A DNA stretch of 58,897 nucleotides, taken from assembly GCA_945952415.1 (NCBI GenBank), contig CAMFIF010000021.1, forward strand, positions 1-58,897, given 5' to 3'. Below the pieces are notes generated by a model. It had not been told where the DNA came from. It was given only the letters and a program-made list of their open reading frames with translations, and searched no databases. The DNA comes from an uncultured Rhizobium sp. (GTDB lineage Bacteria > Pseudomonadota > Alphaproteobacteria > Rhizobiales > Rhizobiaceae). A program made the position numbers and the translations under genes. Positions 52,386-58,897 of this stretch are shown here, piece by piece (position 1 is the first letter of the stretch; every line of letters starts with the position of its first letter).

Positions 52386-53981
52386 TTACTCGGCGATATC
52401 GACGCCATCGAAGCGATGGATACCGAGCGGATCGTTGTAGAAGCCGGTGACCTTCTTGGAGACCGGGATCGACACGACCGAGTGGTCGATGGTCATCCAG
52501 GGGGCCTCACGCTTGAAGACGACCTGGGCCTCCTGGTAGAGCTTGGTGCGCTCTGCCTGATCGGAGGTGACCTTCGCGGCCTTCACGAGCTTGTTGAACT
52601 CCTCATTGCACCACTGGGCGCGGTTGTTGCCGCCGACGGCATCGCAGCCGAGCAGCGTGTCGAGGAAGTTGTCCGGATCGCCGTTGTCGCCGGTCCAGCC
52701 GAGGATCACGGCGCCGTCGCGGGCCTTGTCCTTGGAAAGCTTCAGGTATTCGGCCCATTCATAGGAGACGATCTCGGCGGTGACGCCGACCTTGGCGAGG
52801 TCCGCCTGCATGAGTTCGGCCGCACGGCGGGCGTTCAGCATGTAGGGACGGGAGACCGGCATTGCCCAGATCTTCATCTTCAGATCCTTGACGCCAGCGG
52901 CTTCGAGAGCCTTCTTGGCGGCTTCCGGATCATACTTCTCGTCTTCCACGGAGTCGTTGTAGGACCACATGGTCGGCGGGATCGGGTTCTTGGCAACCTG
53001 GCCTGCACCCTGGAAGACGGCGTCGACGATCGCCTGCTTGTTCACGGCCTGGTTGAGAGCGCGGCGCACTTCAGCCTTGTCGAACGGCGCCTGCAGGGTG
53101 TTGTAGGCGAGATAGGAGACGTTGAGGCCGGGGCCTTCCATCACGGTGATGTTTTCGTCCTTCTTCAGGTCCGGAACATCGGCCGCGTTCGGATAGGGCA
53201 CCACATGGCACTCGCCGGCCTTCAGCTTCTGCACGCGCACGGCGGCATCGGTGGTGATGGCGAAGACGAGGTCGTCGATCTTCTGCTTGCCGCCGAAATA
53301 GTCCGGGTTTGCCTTGTAGCGGATGACCGCATCCGGCTGATAGGCCACGAAGGTGAACGGACCGGTGCCGAGCGGCATCTGGTTCAGCTGGGCCATCTTG
53401 CCGTCAGCGGCGAGCTTGTCGGCATATTCCTTCGACATGATGGAGGCGAAGTCCATGCCGAGATTGGCGATGAAGGGTGCTTCCGGACGGTTCAGCACGA
53501 ACTTGACAGTGAGATCGTCAACCTTCTCGATCGACTTGATCAGTTCCGGGAAGCCCATGCCGGCGGCATATTCCCAGGCAGCACCCTCGACATATTTGTT
53601 CCAGGGGTTATCCGCCTTGAGCTGGCGCTCGAAGGAGAAGATCACGTCGTCGGCGTTGAGGTCACGCGTCGGCGTGAAGAAATCGGTGGTCTGGAACTTC
53701 ACGCCCTTGCGGAGCTTGAACGTGTATTCCTTGCCGTCTTCGGAGACGCTCCAGCTTTCGGCGAGACCCGGCTCGATTTCCGTGCCGCCATGCTTGAACT
53801 CGACGAGACGGCTGTAAACCGTGCGGGAAGAGGCGTCGAAGGTCTGGCCACCCGTGTAGAGGCCGGGATCGAAGCCTTCCGGAGAGGCTTCCGAGCAATA
53901 GACCAGCGTCTTTGCGGAAGCGGCGGTAGCCATGAGCGAGACCAGAGCGGTCGCGGCGAGCAAAGTGGAAAACTTCTTCAT
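52386..53981 (-). CDS. dppA: Dipeptide-type periplasmic binding protein (DppA-like)
   Basis: A 531-residue periplasmic protein with a Sec signal peptide (KFSTLLAATALVSLMATAASAK, cleavage near residue 23). The mature region shows the SBP_bac_5 pattern, e.g. LVYCSEASPEGFDPGLYTGGQ and ESWSVSEDGKEYTFKLRKGVKF, with RRALNQAVNKQAIV later. It delivers peptides (or heme, or aminolevulinate in some relatives) to DppBCDF. ATG 53981 is supported by the signal peptide start. First gene of the operon; the leader upstream holds a further hairpin. Confidence 0.93.
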   Translation of the reverse strand: MKKFSTLLAATALVSLMATAASAKTLVYCSEASPEGFDPGLYTGGQTFDASSRTVYSRLVEFKHGGTEIEPGLAESWSVSEDGKEYTFKLRKGVKFQTTDFFTPTRDLNADDVIFSFERQLKADNPWNKYVEGAAWEYAAGMGFPELIKSIEKVDDLTVKFVLNRPEAPFIANLGMDFASIMSKEYADKLAADGKMAQLNQMPLGTGPFTFVAYQPDAVIRYKANPDYFGGKQKIDDLVFAITTDAAVRVQKLKAGECHVVPYPNAADVPDLKKDENITVMEGPGLNVSYLAYNTLQAPFDKAEVRRALNQAVNKQAIVDAVFQGAGQVAKNPIPPTMWSYNDSVEDEKYDPEAAKKALEAAGVKDLKMKIWAMPVSRPYMLNARRAAELMQADLAKVGVTAEIVSYEWAEYLKLSKDKARDGAVILGWTGDNGDPDNFLDTLLGCDAVGGNNRAQWCNEEFNKLVKAAKVTSDQAERTKLYQEAQVVFKREAPWMTIDHSVVSIPVSKKVTGFYNDPLGIHRFDGVDIAE

Positions 53982-54136
53982 AGTGTCGGTTCCCAGATTT
54001 TTCTTTTTGCGCTTGTTTATGCCCTTAAAGCGACGCCCAAGGGTCATAGCGCTGGATGGAACGATATTTGTTCGCCGAAAGCAACATCGGGTCTAAAAAA
54101 ATTATACCAGACACAAAATTTAGCAATTTAGCCGTC

Positions 54137-54166
54137 AAAAAAGCCCGCCTGGCGAAATAATCGCCA
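54137..54166 (-). terminator. Minus-strand hairpin with U-run in the dppA leader region
   Basis: TGGCGA (54150-54155) and TCGCCA (54161-54166) pair exactly; on the minus strand GGCGGGCTTTTTT follows. It lies 156 bases or more upstream of the DppA start. It is either a terminator for transcripts arriving from the lipoprotein operon or an attenuator in the dppA leader. Confidence 0.5.
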
Positions 54167-54267
54167 TCCAGAGGGCGCATTTTCTGTGGAGAACACCGTA
54201 TTTCAACGGAACGGAATATGCAATGACGGGGACGAACGCAGCGGATTTTCCCCGCGTTCCGCTATCG

Positions 54268-54309
54268 GAAAAACGACAATGCCGCCGGGCGAAGCGCGCC
54301 GGCGGCATT
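54268..54309 (-). terminator. Terminator of the lipoprotein-barrel operon
   Basis: AATGCCGCCGG (54278-54288) and CCGGCGGCATT (54299-54309) form an exact 11-bp stem. On the minus strand TGTCGTTTTTCC follows. It sits 58 bases after the lipoprotein stop codon. The rest of the 54048-54367 gap is AT-rich near 54090-54140, probably containing the dppA promoter. Confidence 0.65.
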
Positions 54310-54367
54310 GGGCAGTCATCGCAGTGGCCCAGGGCTCGCATAACCTGGCCAAAATCCCTGCCGGGAA

Positions 54368-54997
54368 TCAGCTTCCAAGGCCGGGGGTAACGATATCGCG
54401 AGTCGGATCGATCAGCGGCAGGATGTCGATCATGAGCGGGCTGTCGTCGGTCAGAGCCCCGTGGAACAGCAGCTTCATCCATTTCCGCGCTTCGACGGAC
54501 GGTTCCTTGCCGCGGACATCGACGATCTGGGACCGGATATAGGCTTTCAGCATGTCGTCCGTCTGCTGGAGGCCCCACTGCCCGAGGAAGGTGTTGTCCA
54601 CGTTTCCATTGCGCGACGATTTCGGCTGGGTCAGGGTCACCATGAGTTCATCCGTGAGCTTCTTGTCGTCCTCCAGCATGCCATTGATCCGCTGAAGCAC
54701 CGCGTTGCGTTTCTCGGCATCGCTCGCAAAGGTGTAATCGCCCGCAAGGCGGATGATCATGGAGACGGTCGCGGTGTCATTGGCGATGGTCGGCCCGACC
54801 CGGTCATAGAAAAGGCCGAGGGCGCGGGTGAGCGTGTTGATGCGGTCCGCCGCCTGTTGCCGGGAATAGGTTCCATCCGCCGTCTTGCCGAGCTGCAAAA
54901 CGCTTGAGCCCATGCACCCGGTCAGCAAGAACGCGCAGAGTAGCGGGACGAGCTTGCTTGACAGGGACGAACACTGTCTCTTCAGACGCCTGTTCAC
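54368..54997 (-). CDS. Predicted lipoprotein of unknown function
   Basis: A 209-residue protein starting at GTG 54997, with AGGAGTAGG upstream. The N-terminus KLVPLLCAFLLTGC is a lipoprotein signal with lipobox LLTGC, so the mature protein begins at Cys 28 or so and is membrane-anchored. The remainder is helical and soluble, with no recognised domain. It sits 58 bases downstream of the outer-membrane barrel gene and likely belongs to the same transcript, suggesting an outer-membrane partner. Function is not known. Confidence 0.65.
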   Translation of the reverse strand: MNRRLKRQCSSLSSKLVPLLCAFLLTGCMGSSVLQLGKTADGTYSRQQAADRINTLTRALGLFYDRVGPTIANDTATVSMIIRLAGDYTFASDAEKRNAVLQRINGMLEDDKKLTDELMVTLTQPKSSRNGNVDNTFLGQWGLQQTDDMLKAYIRSQIVDVRGKEPSVEARKWMKLLFHGALTDDSPLMIDILPLIDPTRDIVTPGLGS

Positions 54998-55055
54998 GTT
55001 CCTACTCCTTTGATCCCATGCTGAAAAAACGATTCGCACAACCATCCGGCAATCC

Positions 55056-55961
55056 TCAGAAACGGTAGGTGAAACCGGTCGTGACACGCAGGTTTCGGTT
55101 CGTGTCATTGCCGAGCCAGGTGCTGGCATTGGCCTGCCATTGCAGCGTGCTGCTGATGTCCACGAGGAGACCGCCCTTCAGGGTGAACCAGTCGTCGTCC
55201 CGCTCGATGGATCCGGCCGCGGCGGTTTCGGCCAGGATGCGCGAGTAGGATACACCGCCCTTCAAGGTCACAGTTTCGGTGAGGGGATGGGTGAGGGTCA
55301 CGTCGACAACGCCGAGCGTGTTCGACCAGTCGGTCGAGGGCGGGATGTTCCCGGGATCGTAGTCCTGGCTGCCGCTCGAGCGGACAATCGCCACGGTCCC
55401 GCTCAGAAGCCCGAGGGAGGTGGGTACCATGGCATTGGCGAAACCGCCGAAACGCCTGCTATTGCCGCTTGAGTCCAGCTCGTTCGCCGGATCGAAAGCA
55501 AAAACATAGGCCGCATTCGCATGCCCATATCCGCCGACCAGACCGAGGCTGATGCCCGGAACGATCATGTAGCCGGCCATGACGTCGATGCCGCGGAAGG
55601 TGTTGCTGTTGGTGAGATCCAGCGGGAAATCCACCGGCTGGGTATCCACATTCTCACGGCCGATCTGGCCGCTGATCGCGGCGAAACCCTGGTCTCCCAC
55701 GCGAAAATCGAGCCCGAGGGACAGGTCCCTGGCGCGCCGGTCCATGGGCGTGTCGCTGCCGGTACGCCAGGTGTGGTTATATCCCGCGGTCACGCGGAGC
55801 TTGAAGTCGTGGAACGGACCCAGTTCGAAGCCGGGCGTACCCACGGGTACCAGCGGCTTGACCATGGAGAAATCATATTTTTGGCCAGCCTCGGCCGTAC
55901 CAGAGAGCGCCATTGCCATCGTCGCGGCGATGACCGCCCAAGAGCTCAATCCCGATTTCAT
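55056..55961 (-). CDS. Outer-membrane beta-barrel-like protein
   Basis: A 301-residue secreted protein. Signal peptide SWAVIAATMAMALSGTAEAG, then alternating polar/hydrophobic strands rich in Gly, Asn and Thr (e.g. LRVTAGYNHTWRTGSD, VTLKGGVSYSRILAE), ending in the aromatic terminus TTGFTYRF. A final Phe is the usual outer-membrane insertion signal. No cysteine was noted in the mature protein. ATG 55961 is preceded by AAAAGGGTG. It may be a porin-like or autotransporter-type barrel. The palindrome at 56024-56041 lies just before it, and rirA is upstream on the same strand, so iron control is plausible. Confidence 0.65.
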   Translation of the reverse strand: MKSGLSSWAVIAATMAMALSGTAEAGQKYDFSMVKPLVPVGTPGFELGPFHDFKLRVTAGYNHTWRTGSDTPMDRRARDLSLGLDFRVGDQGFAAISGQIGRENVDTQPVDFPLDLTNSNTFRGIDVMAGYMIVPGISLGLVGGYGHANAAYVFAFDPANELDSSGNSRRFGGFANAMVPTSLGLLSGTVAIVRSSGSQDYDPGNIPPSTDWSNTLGVVDVTLTHPLTETVTLKGGVSYSRILAETAAAGSIERDDDWFTLKGGLLVDISSTLQWQANASTWLGNDTNRNLRVTTGFTYRF

Positions 55962-56023
55962 GCAAATCACCCTTTTGTCTCGCGCGAGACTAAAGGTGGT
56001 AATTGGCTATAAACAACAACCGT

Positions 56024-56041
56024 ATTTGGACTAGTCCAAAT
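56024..56041. promoter_or_regulatory. Perfect 18-bp palindrome before the barrel gene
   Basis: ATTTGGACTAGTCCAAAT is fully self-complementary. It lies 63 bases upstream of the barrel start codon and 14 bases past the rirA stop. It shares TTTGGA/TCCAAA half-sites with the site at 56569-56585, with four rather than five central bases. The regulator is unknown. Confidence 0.5.
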
Positions 56042-56054
56042 TCCGCGCCTCGCT

Positions 56055-56516
56055 TCAGGCAGCGGGCTGGCCGAGCTCCAGGCCGGGAATGCCAAGCAGG
56101 AAGTTGATCTGCGGGCGCGCCTTGACGATGTCGTCGATCGTGTACTGGGCAAGCACGTCGAAGAAGGCCTTCAGCGCCTTGCTCAGCACCGAGTTCAGAC
56201 CGCAGCTGTCGACCAGCGGGCAATCGACCGCACCATTCTCGAAGCATTCGGCCATGGCGAAACTGTCTTCGGTCACCCGGACCACGTCGAATAGGGTGAT
56301 GTCCTTGGCCGGGCGGCCCAGGCGCACGCCGCCATTGCGGCCACGCACCGTATCCACGATGCCGGCCTTGCTCAGCGGCTGCAGGATCTTGAAAAGAAAG
56401 AGTTCCGAAACGCCATAGGCCTTGGCGATCTCGGGAATGCGGCTCAGATGGCCCTCATTGGCGGCACAATACATCAACATGCGAATGGCATAGTTGGTCT
56501 GCTTGGTCAGCCGCAT
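56055..56516 (-). CDS. rirA: Iron-responsive Rrf2-family regulator RirA
   Basis: A 153-residue regulator. The N-terminus MRLTKQTNYAIRMLMYCAAN and the wing VRGRNGGVRLGRPAKDITLFDVVRVTEDSFAMAE are those of rhizobial RirA. Three cysteines, C91, C99 and C105 (in CFENGAVDCPLVDSCG), are the known iron-sulfur ligands. RirA senses iron through its cluster and represses uptake genes when iron is sufficient. ATG 56516 follows AAGGAG. The promoter region carries both an IRO box and an ICE-like site, so it is probably subject to autoregulation and Irr control. The barrel/lipoprotein genes follow downstream. Confidence 0.95.
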   Translation of the reverse strand: MRLTKQTNYAIRMLMYCAANEGHLSRIPEIAKAYGVSELFLFKILQPLSKAGIVDTVRGRNGGVRLGRPAKDITLFDVVRVTEDSFAMAECFENGAVDCPLVDSCGLNSVLSKALKAFFDVLAQYTIDDIVKARPQINFLLGIPGLELGQPAA

Positions 56517-56550
56517 CGGGCGCTCCTTCCTCGTCTCTGCAAGAGCCCCT

Positions 56551-56585
56551 TATATAGGAACGCAGCAGTTTGGAACAATTCCAAA
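56551..56585 (-). promoter_or_regulatory. rirA promoter with overlapping ICE-like (Irr) operator
   Basis: On the minus strand TTGTTC (plus-strand 56573-56578) and TATATA (56551-56556) are spaced 16 bases, a good -35/-10 pair. The palindrome TTTGGAA-CAA-TTCCAAA at 56569-56585 covers the -35. It differs from the rhizobial Irr ICE consensus (TTTAGAA-N3-TTCTAAA) by one symmetrical change. Repression by Irr in low iron would fit published Agrobacterium behaviour. Confidence 0.6.
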
Positions 56586-56589
56586 ATAC

Positions 56590-56606
56590 ATGATTAAACC
56601 AATCAT
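56590..56606. promoter_or_regulatory. Iron-responsive operator (IRO) upstream of rirA
   Basis: TGA-N9-TCA (56591-56605) inside ATGATT-N5-AATCAT (56590-56606), perfect 6-bp arms. TGA-N9-TCA is the established RirA box in rhizobia. It lies between rirA and the divergent ferric-iron binding protein gene. Confidence 0.75.
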
Positions 56607-56654
56607 ATTTTCTTCACAAGCGGTCCGAACCGGTTGACAGCCGCCATTTAAATA

Positions 56655-56669
56655 TGATTTTCCCAATCA
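56655..56669. promoter_or_regulatory. Second IRO box, upstream of the ferric-iron binding protein gene
   Basis: TGA-N9-TCA with 5-bp arms TGATT/AATCA, 26 bases ahead of ATG 56696. A TTGACA at 56634-56639 lies just upstream, so the box falls around the transcription start, a place suited to repression by RirA. Confidence 0.7.
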
Positions 56670-56695
56670 AGATTTCATCGGACCAGGAGAAAGCC

Positions 56696-57736
56696 ATGCG
56701 TTTCACCCGCCCTGCCCTTGGTGCCCTTGCCCTTGCGGCTTCGGTTGCCCCATCCGTGCCCGCCTTTGCGGATGGCGAGGTCAACATCTACTCCTATCGC
56801 CAGCCCGAACTGATCCAGCCGCTGCTCGATGCCTTCACCAAGGAGACGGGCATCGAAACCAATGTGCTCTTTCTCGACAAGGGTCTGGTGGAGCGCATCC
56901 AGGCGGAGGGCGCCAATTCCCCGGCAGACGTCATCCTGACCGTGGATATCAGCCGCCTGACCGAGGCTGCGGATGCGGGCGTGACGCAGCCGGTCCAGGA
57001 TCCGGCCATCAACGACCATATCCCGGCGCAGTATCGCGATCCGAAGGGCAACTGGTTCGGCCTCACCACCCGTGGCCGCGTCGTCTATGCCTCGCGCGAG
57101 CGGGTTCCGGAAACCGCCATCACCTATGAGGAACTGGCCGACCCCAAGTGGAAGGGCCGGCTTTGCACCCGCGATGGCCAGCACCCCTATAATATCGGCC
57201 TGATTTCCTCGATGATCGCTCATCACGGGGTCGATTATACCGAGAAGTGGCTGACCGGCCTGAAGAACAACCTGACCCGCAAGCCGGACGGCAATGACCG
57301 CAGCCAGGCAAAGGCCATCTATTCCGGCGAATGCGACATCGCGCTCGGCAATACCTATTATGTCGGCCTGATGATGACAGACGACAAGGAGCCGGAGCAG
57401 AAGGATTGGGCCGGTGCCATCAAGATCCTCTTCCCCAATGCCGGCGACCGGGGCACCCATGTGAATATATCGGGGGTGGCGCTCGCCAAGAATGCGCCGA
57501 ACAAGGACAATGGCATCAAGCTGATGGAATTCCTGGCCTCGCCGGAAGCCCAGAAGATCTATGCCGAACAGGTCTTCGAATATCCGGTGGCGCCCGGTGC
57601 CGAGCCCTCCGACATCGTCAAGGGCTTCGGGCCGATCAAGCCCGATCCGTTGCCACTCGCCGAGATCTCGGCCCATCGCAAGGAAGCCTCCGAGCTCGTC
57701 GACAAGGTTAGCTTCAACGACGGTCCGAGCGAGTAA
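56696..57736 (+). CDS. fbpA: Ferric-iron ABC transporter substrate-binding protein
   Basis: A 346-residue periplasmic protein with Sec signal peptide (ALGALALAASVAPSVPAFADG, cleavage near residue 25). The mature N-terminus VNIYSYRQPELIQPLLDAFTKETGI is typical of FbpA/FutA/AfuA iron-binding proteins, and the NTYYVGLM segment contains the adjacent tyrosines Tyr221/Tyr222 used as Fe(III) ligands in the family. The start follows CAGGAGAAAGCC. It is divergent from rirA behind IRO boxes, so iron-repressed. No permease or ATPase gene follows: a terminator ends the transcript, so its transporter partners must be elsewhere. Confidence 0.9.
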   Translation: MRFTRPALGALALAASVAPSVPAFADGEVNIYSYRQPELIQPLLDAFTKETGIETNVLFLDKGLVERIQAEGANSPADVILTVDISRLTEAADAGVTQPVQDPAINDHIPAQYRDPKGNWFGLTTRGRVVYASRERVPETAITYEELADPKWKGRLCTRDGQHPYNIGLISSMIAHHGVDYTEKWLTGLKNNLTRKPDGNDRSQAKAIYSGECDIALGNTYYVGLMMTDDKEPEQKDWAGAIKILFPNAGDRGTHVNISGVALAKNAPNKDNGIKLMEFLASPEAQKIYAEQVFEYPVAPGAEPSDIVKGFGPIKPDPLPLAEISAHRKEASELVDKVSFNDGPSE

Positions 57737-57779
57737 TCGTCGCTTGAGTGCATAAGGGAATTCTGTTATAAGGTGGAGT

Positions 57780-57813
57780 GAAGGGCGAGGTTGCCGCCTT
57801 GCCCTTCTTTTTA
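57780..57813 (+). terminator. Terminator of fbpA
   Basis: GAAGGGCGAGG (57780-57790) and CCTTGCCCTTC (57797-57807) form an 11-bp stem with one G-T-type mismatch and end in TTTTT. It lies 44 bases past the stop. Confidence 0.75.
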
Positions 57814-57825
57814 CTCAGCGACTTT

Positions 57826-57868
57826 GAAAACGATCCGGACGGTGAACGACCACGCCGTCCGGGTTTTC
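57826..57868. terminator. Second, bidirectional terminator hairpin
   Basis: GAAAAC (57826-57831) with GTTTTC (57863-57868) and CCGGACGG (57835-57842) with CCGTCCGG (57855-57862) make an outer and an inner stem around a 12-base loop. T-runs lie on both sides. It backs up the first terminator. Confidence 0.6.
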
Positions 57869-58060
57869 TTTAGCGTAAGCGTTATGCTTATTGGCATGTG
57901 CCACATCGCAAGACCTCCACGTTCGAGAGCAAGGCGCATGCCGGCGTCAGGGGAGGCCGTCTTCCCTGATGCGCCCTCGTGGTCCGGAAGGCGCGTCTGC
58001 TTTCAGCAACCGAACGCAACCAGCCTATTGTTTTAGATTTTCTTCAGCAAGATTTTTCTT
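57869..58060. other. Intergenic stretch between fbpA and mmsA
   Basis: No gene is supported. It includes a short hairpin TAAGC-GTTAT-GCTTA (57876-57890) and TGGCA-TG-TGCCA nearby at about 57892-57903. Their function is unknown; both are too weak for a confident site. Confidence 0.35.
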
Positions 58061-58094
58061 ATGCAAAAAGAAAGGCCCCCGTTTCCGGAGGCCT
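58061..58094 (-). terminator. Terminator of the mmsA gene
   Basis: On the minus strand AGGCC and GGCCT (58073-58077 and 58090-58094) pair with a CCG/CGG inner stem, then TTTCTTTTTG follows. It lies 28 bases after the mmsA stop. Confidence 0.6.
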
Positions 58095-58121
58095 CTCGCA
58101 TGACTGCTCCCGATGAGCCGC

Positions 58122-58897
58122 TTATTTCATCGTCGGGATGACAAATTCGGCGCCGTCCTTGATGCCGGAGGGCCAGCGGGCGGTGATCGTCTTGGTCTTC
58201 GTCCAGAACTTGATCGAGTCCGTGCCGTGCTGGTTGAGGTCGCCGAAGGAGGAGGCCTTCCAGCCGCCGAAGGAGTGGTAGGCCAGCGGAACCGGGATCG
58301 GAACGTTGATGCCGATCATGCCGATGTTGACGCGCGAGGCGAAGTCGCGGGCGGCATCGCCGTCACGGGTGAAGATCGCGACGCCATTGCCGTATTCATG
58401 CTTGATGGGCAGCTGGATGGCGTCTTCATAGCTGTTGGCGCGAACGACGGAGAGAACCGGGCCGAAGATTTCGGTCTTGTAGATATCCATGTCCGGGGTG
58501 ACGTTGTCGAACAGGCAGCCGCCGACGAAATAGCCGTTTTCATAGCCCTGGAGCTTGAAGTTGCGGCCATCCACCACGAGTTTTGCGCCTTCCTCGACGC
58601 CGCGGTCGATGAGACCCATGACGCGGTTCTGGGCTTCCTTCGTGACGAGCGGACCGAAATCGGCCTTTTCGTCCGTATACGGACCGATGCGGAGTTCCTC
58701 GACCTTGGGGGCGAGCTTCTCGATCAGACGGTCGGCGGTTTCCTTGCCCACCGGAACGGCAACGGAGATCGCCATGCAGCGTTCGCCGGCCGAGCCGTAG
58801 CCAGCGCCGACGAGGGCGTTGACGGCCTGGTCGAGATCGGCATCGGGCATGATGATCATGTGGTTCTTGGCGCCGCCGAAGCACTGGGCGCGCTTGC
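58122..58897 (-). CDS. mmsA: CoA-acylating methylmalonate-semialdehyde dehydrogenase, partial
   Basis: The C-terminal part (258 codons) of an aldehyde dehydrogenase; the N-terminus lies beyond the right edge. The frame runs to the window end through KRAQCFGGAKNHM. The catalytic Cys is in AGERCMAISVAVPVG, and YKTEIFGPVLSVVRANSYEDAI is the ALDH core block. The C-terminal NIGMIGINVPIPVPLAYHSFGGWKASSFGD is characteristic of MmsA/IolA, which convert malonate or methylmalonate semialdehyde to acetyl- or propionyl-CoA in valine and inositol catabolism. A terminator follows the stop. Confidence 0.9.
   Translation of the reverse strand, partial: KRAQCFGGAKNHMIIMPDADLDQAVNALVGAGYGSAGERCMAISVAVPVGKETADRLIEKLAPKVEELRIGPYTDEKADFGPLVTKEAQNRVMGLIDRGVEEGAKLVVDGRNFKLQGYENGYFVGGCLFDNVTPDMDIYKTEIFGPVLSVVRANSYEDAIQLPIKHEYGNGVAIFTRDGDAARDFASRVNIGMIGINVPIPVPLAYHSFGGWKASSFGDLNQHGTDSIKFWTKTKTITARWPSGIKDGAEFVIPTMK

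Noticed and set aside
52416..54131. A 571-codon plus-strand frame opposite dppA
   Set aside because: Shadow of the binding-protein gene; no signal, motif or SD.
57791..58036. Short open frame after fbpA as a gene
   Set aside because: It runs through two terminator hairpins and shows no SD or recognisable product.

Overview
The window (58,897 bp, roughly 60-65% G+C by eye) looks like chromosome from an alphaproteobacterium of the Rhizobiaceae. The strongest evidence is a RirA-type Rrf2 iron regulator with the three cluster cysteines (C91, C99, C105), accompanied by iron-responsive (TGA-N9-TCA) and ICE-like operators. A DUF2778 SHGC-motif protein, an LpsL-type epimerase and many ABC importers agree with this. 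Genus cannot be fixed from the sequence. No rRNA, tRNA or CRISPR array was seen.

Layout. (1) 1-4300 is a foreign-looking, lower-G+C segment: a two-HTH protein, a small serine recombinase with an inverted repeat upstream, a HEPN-like protein (R-x4-H) and a tyrosine integrase. (2) 4700-13900 holds mainly stand-alone genes: PaiB-like flavoprotein, DUF2778 protein, DUF202 protein, lipocalin, a divergent ArsR/MFS pair sharing palindromes, a YCII-ECF42-like sigma pair with a matching ECF promoter, SDR, LysE and LysR. (3) 13970-20161 is a minus-strand cluster for a branched-chain-type ABC importer, an Asp/Glu/hydantoin racemase and a GntR regulator, with a TTGTATACAA palindrome upstream. (4) 20407-30546 carries envelope and polysaccharide genes (nucleotide-sugar dehydrogenase, WbpV-like reductase, PglC-like transferase, acyltransferase, uronate epimerase), mixed with peptidase T, an ABC-F ATPase and a lipid kinase. 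(5) 30587-34881 pairs a dimethylglycine/sarcosine-dehydrogenase-like protein and a choline-kinase-like protein with a divergent DeoR regulator. (6) 35065-41772 has a TerC/DUF475 membrane protein behind a foldable leader, a cupin, a DadA-like oxidase, and a gamma-glutamylputrescine synthetase/oxidase pair behind an attenuator-like leader RNA, followed by a TetR gene. (7) 42004-48239 contains an unusual one-piece fusion of an MFS-like membrane domain with a sugar-lactone oxidase, translationally coupled to a PLP racemase/aldolase-like gene, then two tandem secreted paralogues and a GMC oxidoreductase. (8) 48424-53981 is a complete dppABCDF-type peptide importer. (9) 54368-57736 is the iron block: lipoprotein and outer-membrane-barrel genes, rirA and a ferric-iron binding protein. 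(10) The window ends inside mmsA.

Best candidates for something new are the MFS-lactone-oxidase fusion with its coupled PLP enzyme (42004-45614), the leader RNA at about 38160-38316 ahead of polyamine genes, the HEPN-like gene in the mobile segment, and the tandem secreted two-cysteine proteins. Gene starts were chosen from Shine-Dalgarno (SD) spacing and family N-termini. Functional names come from recognised motifs, not from database searches.
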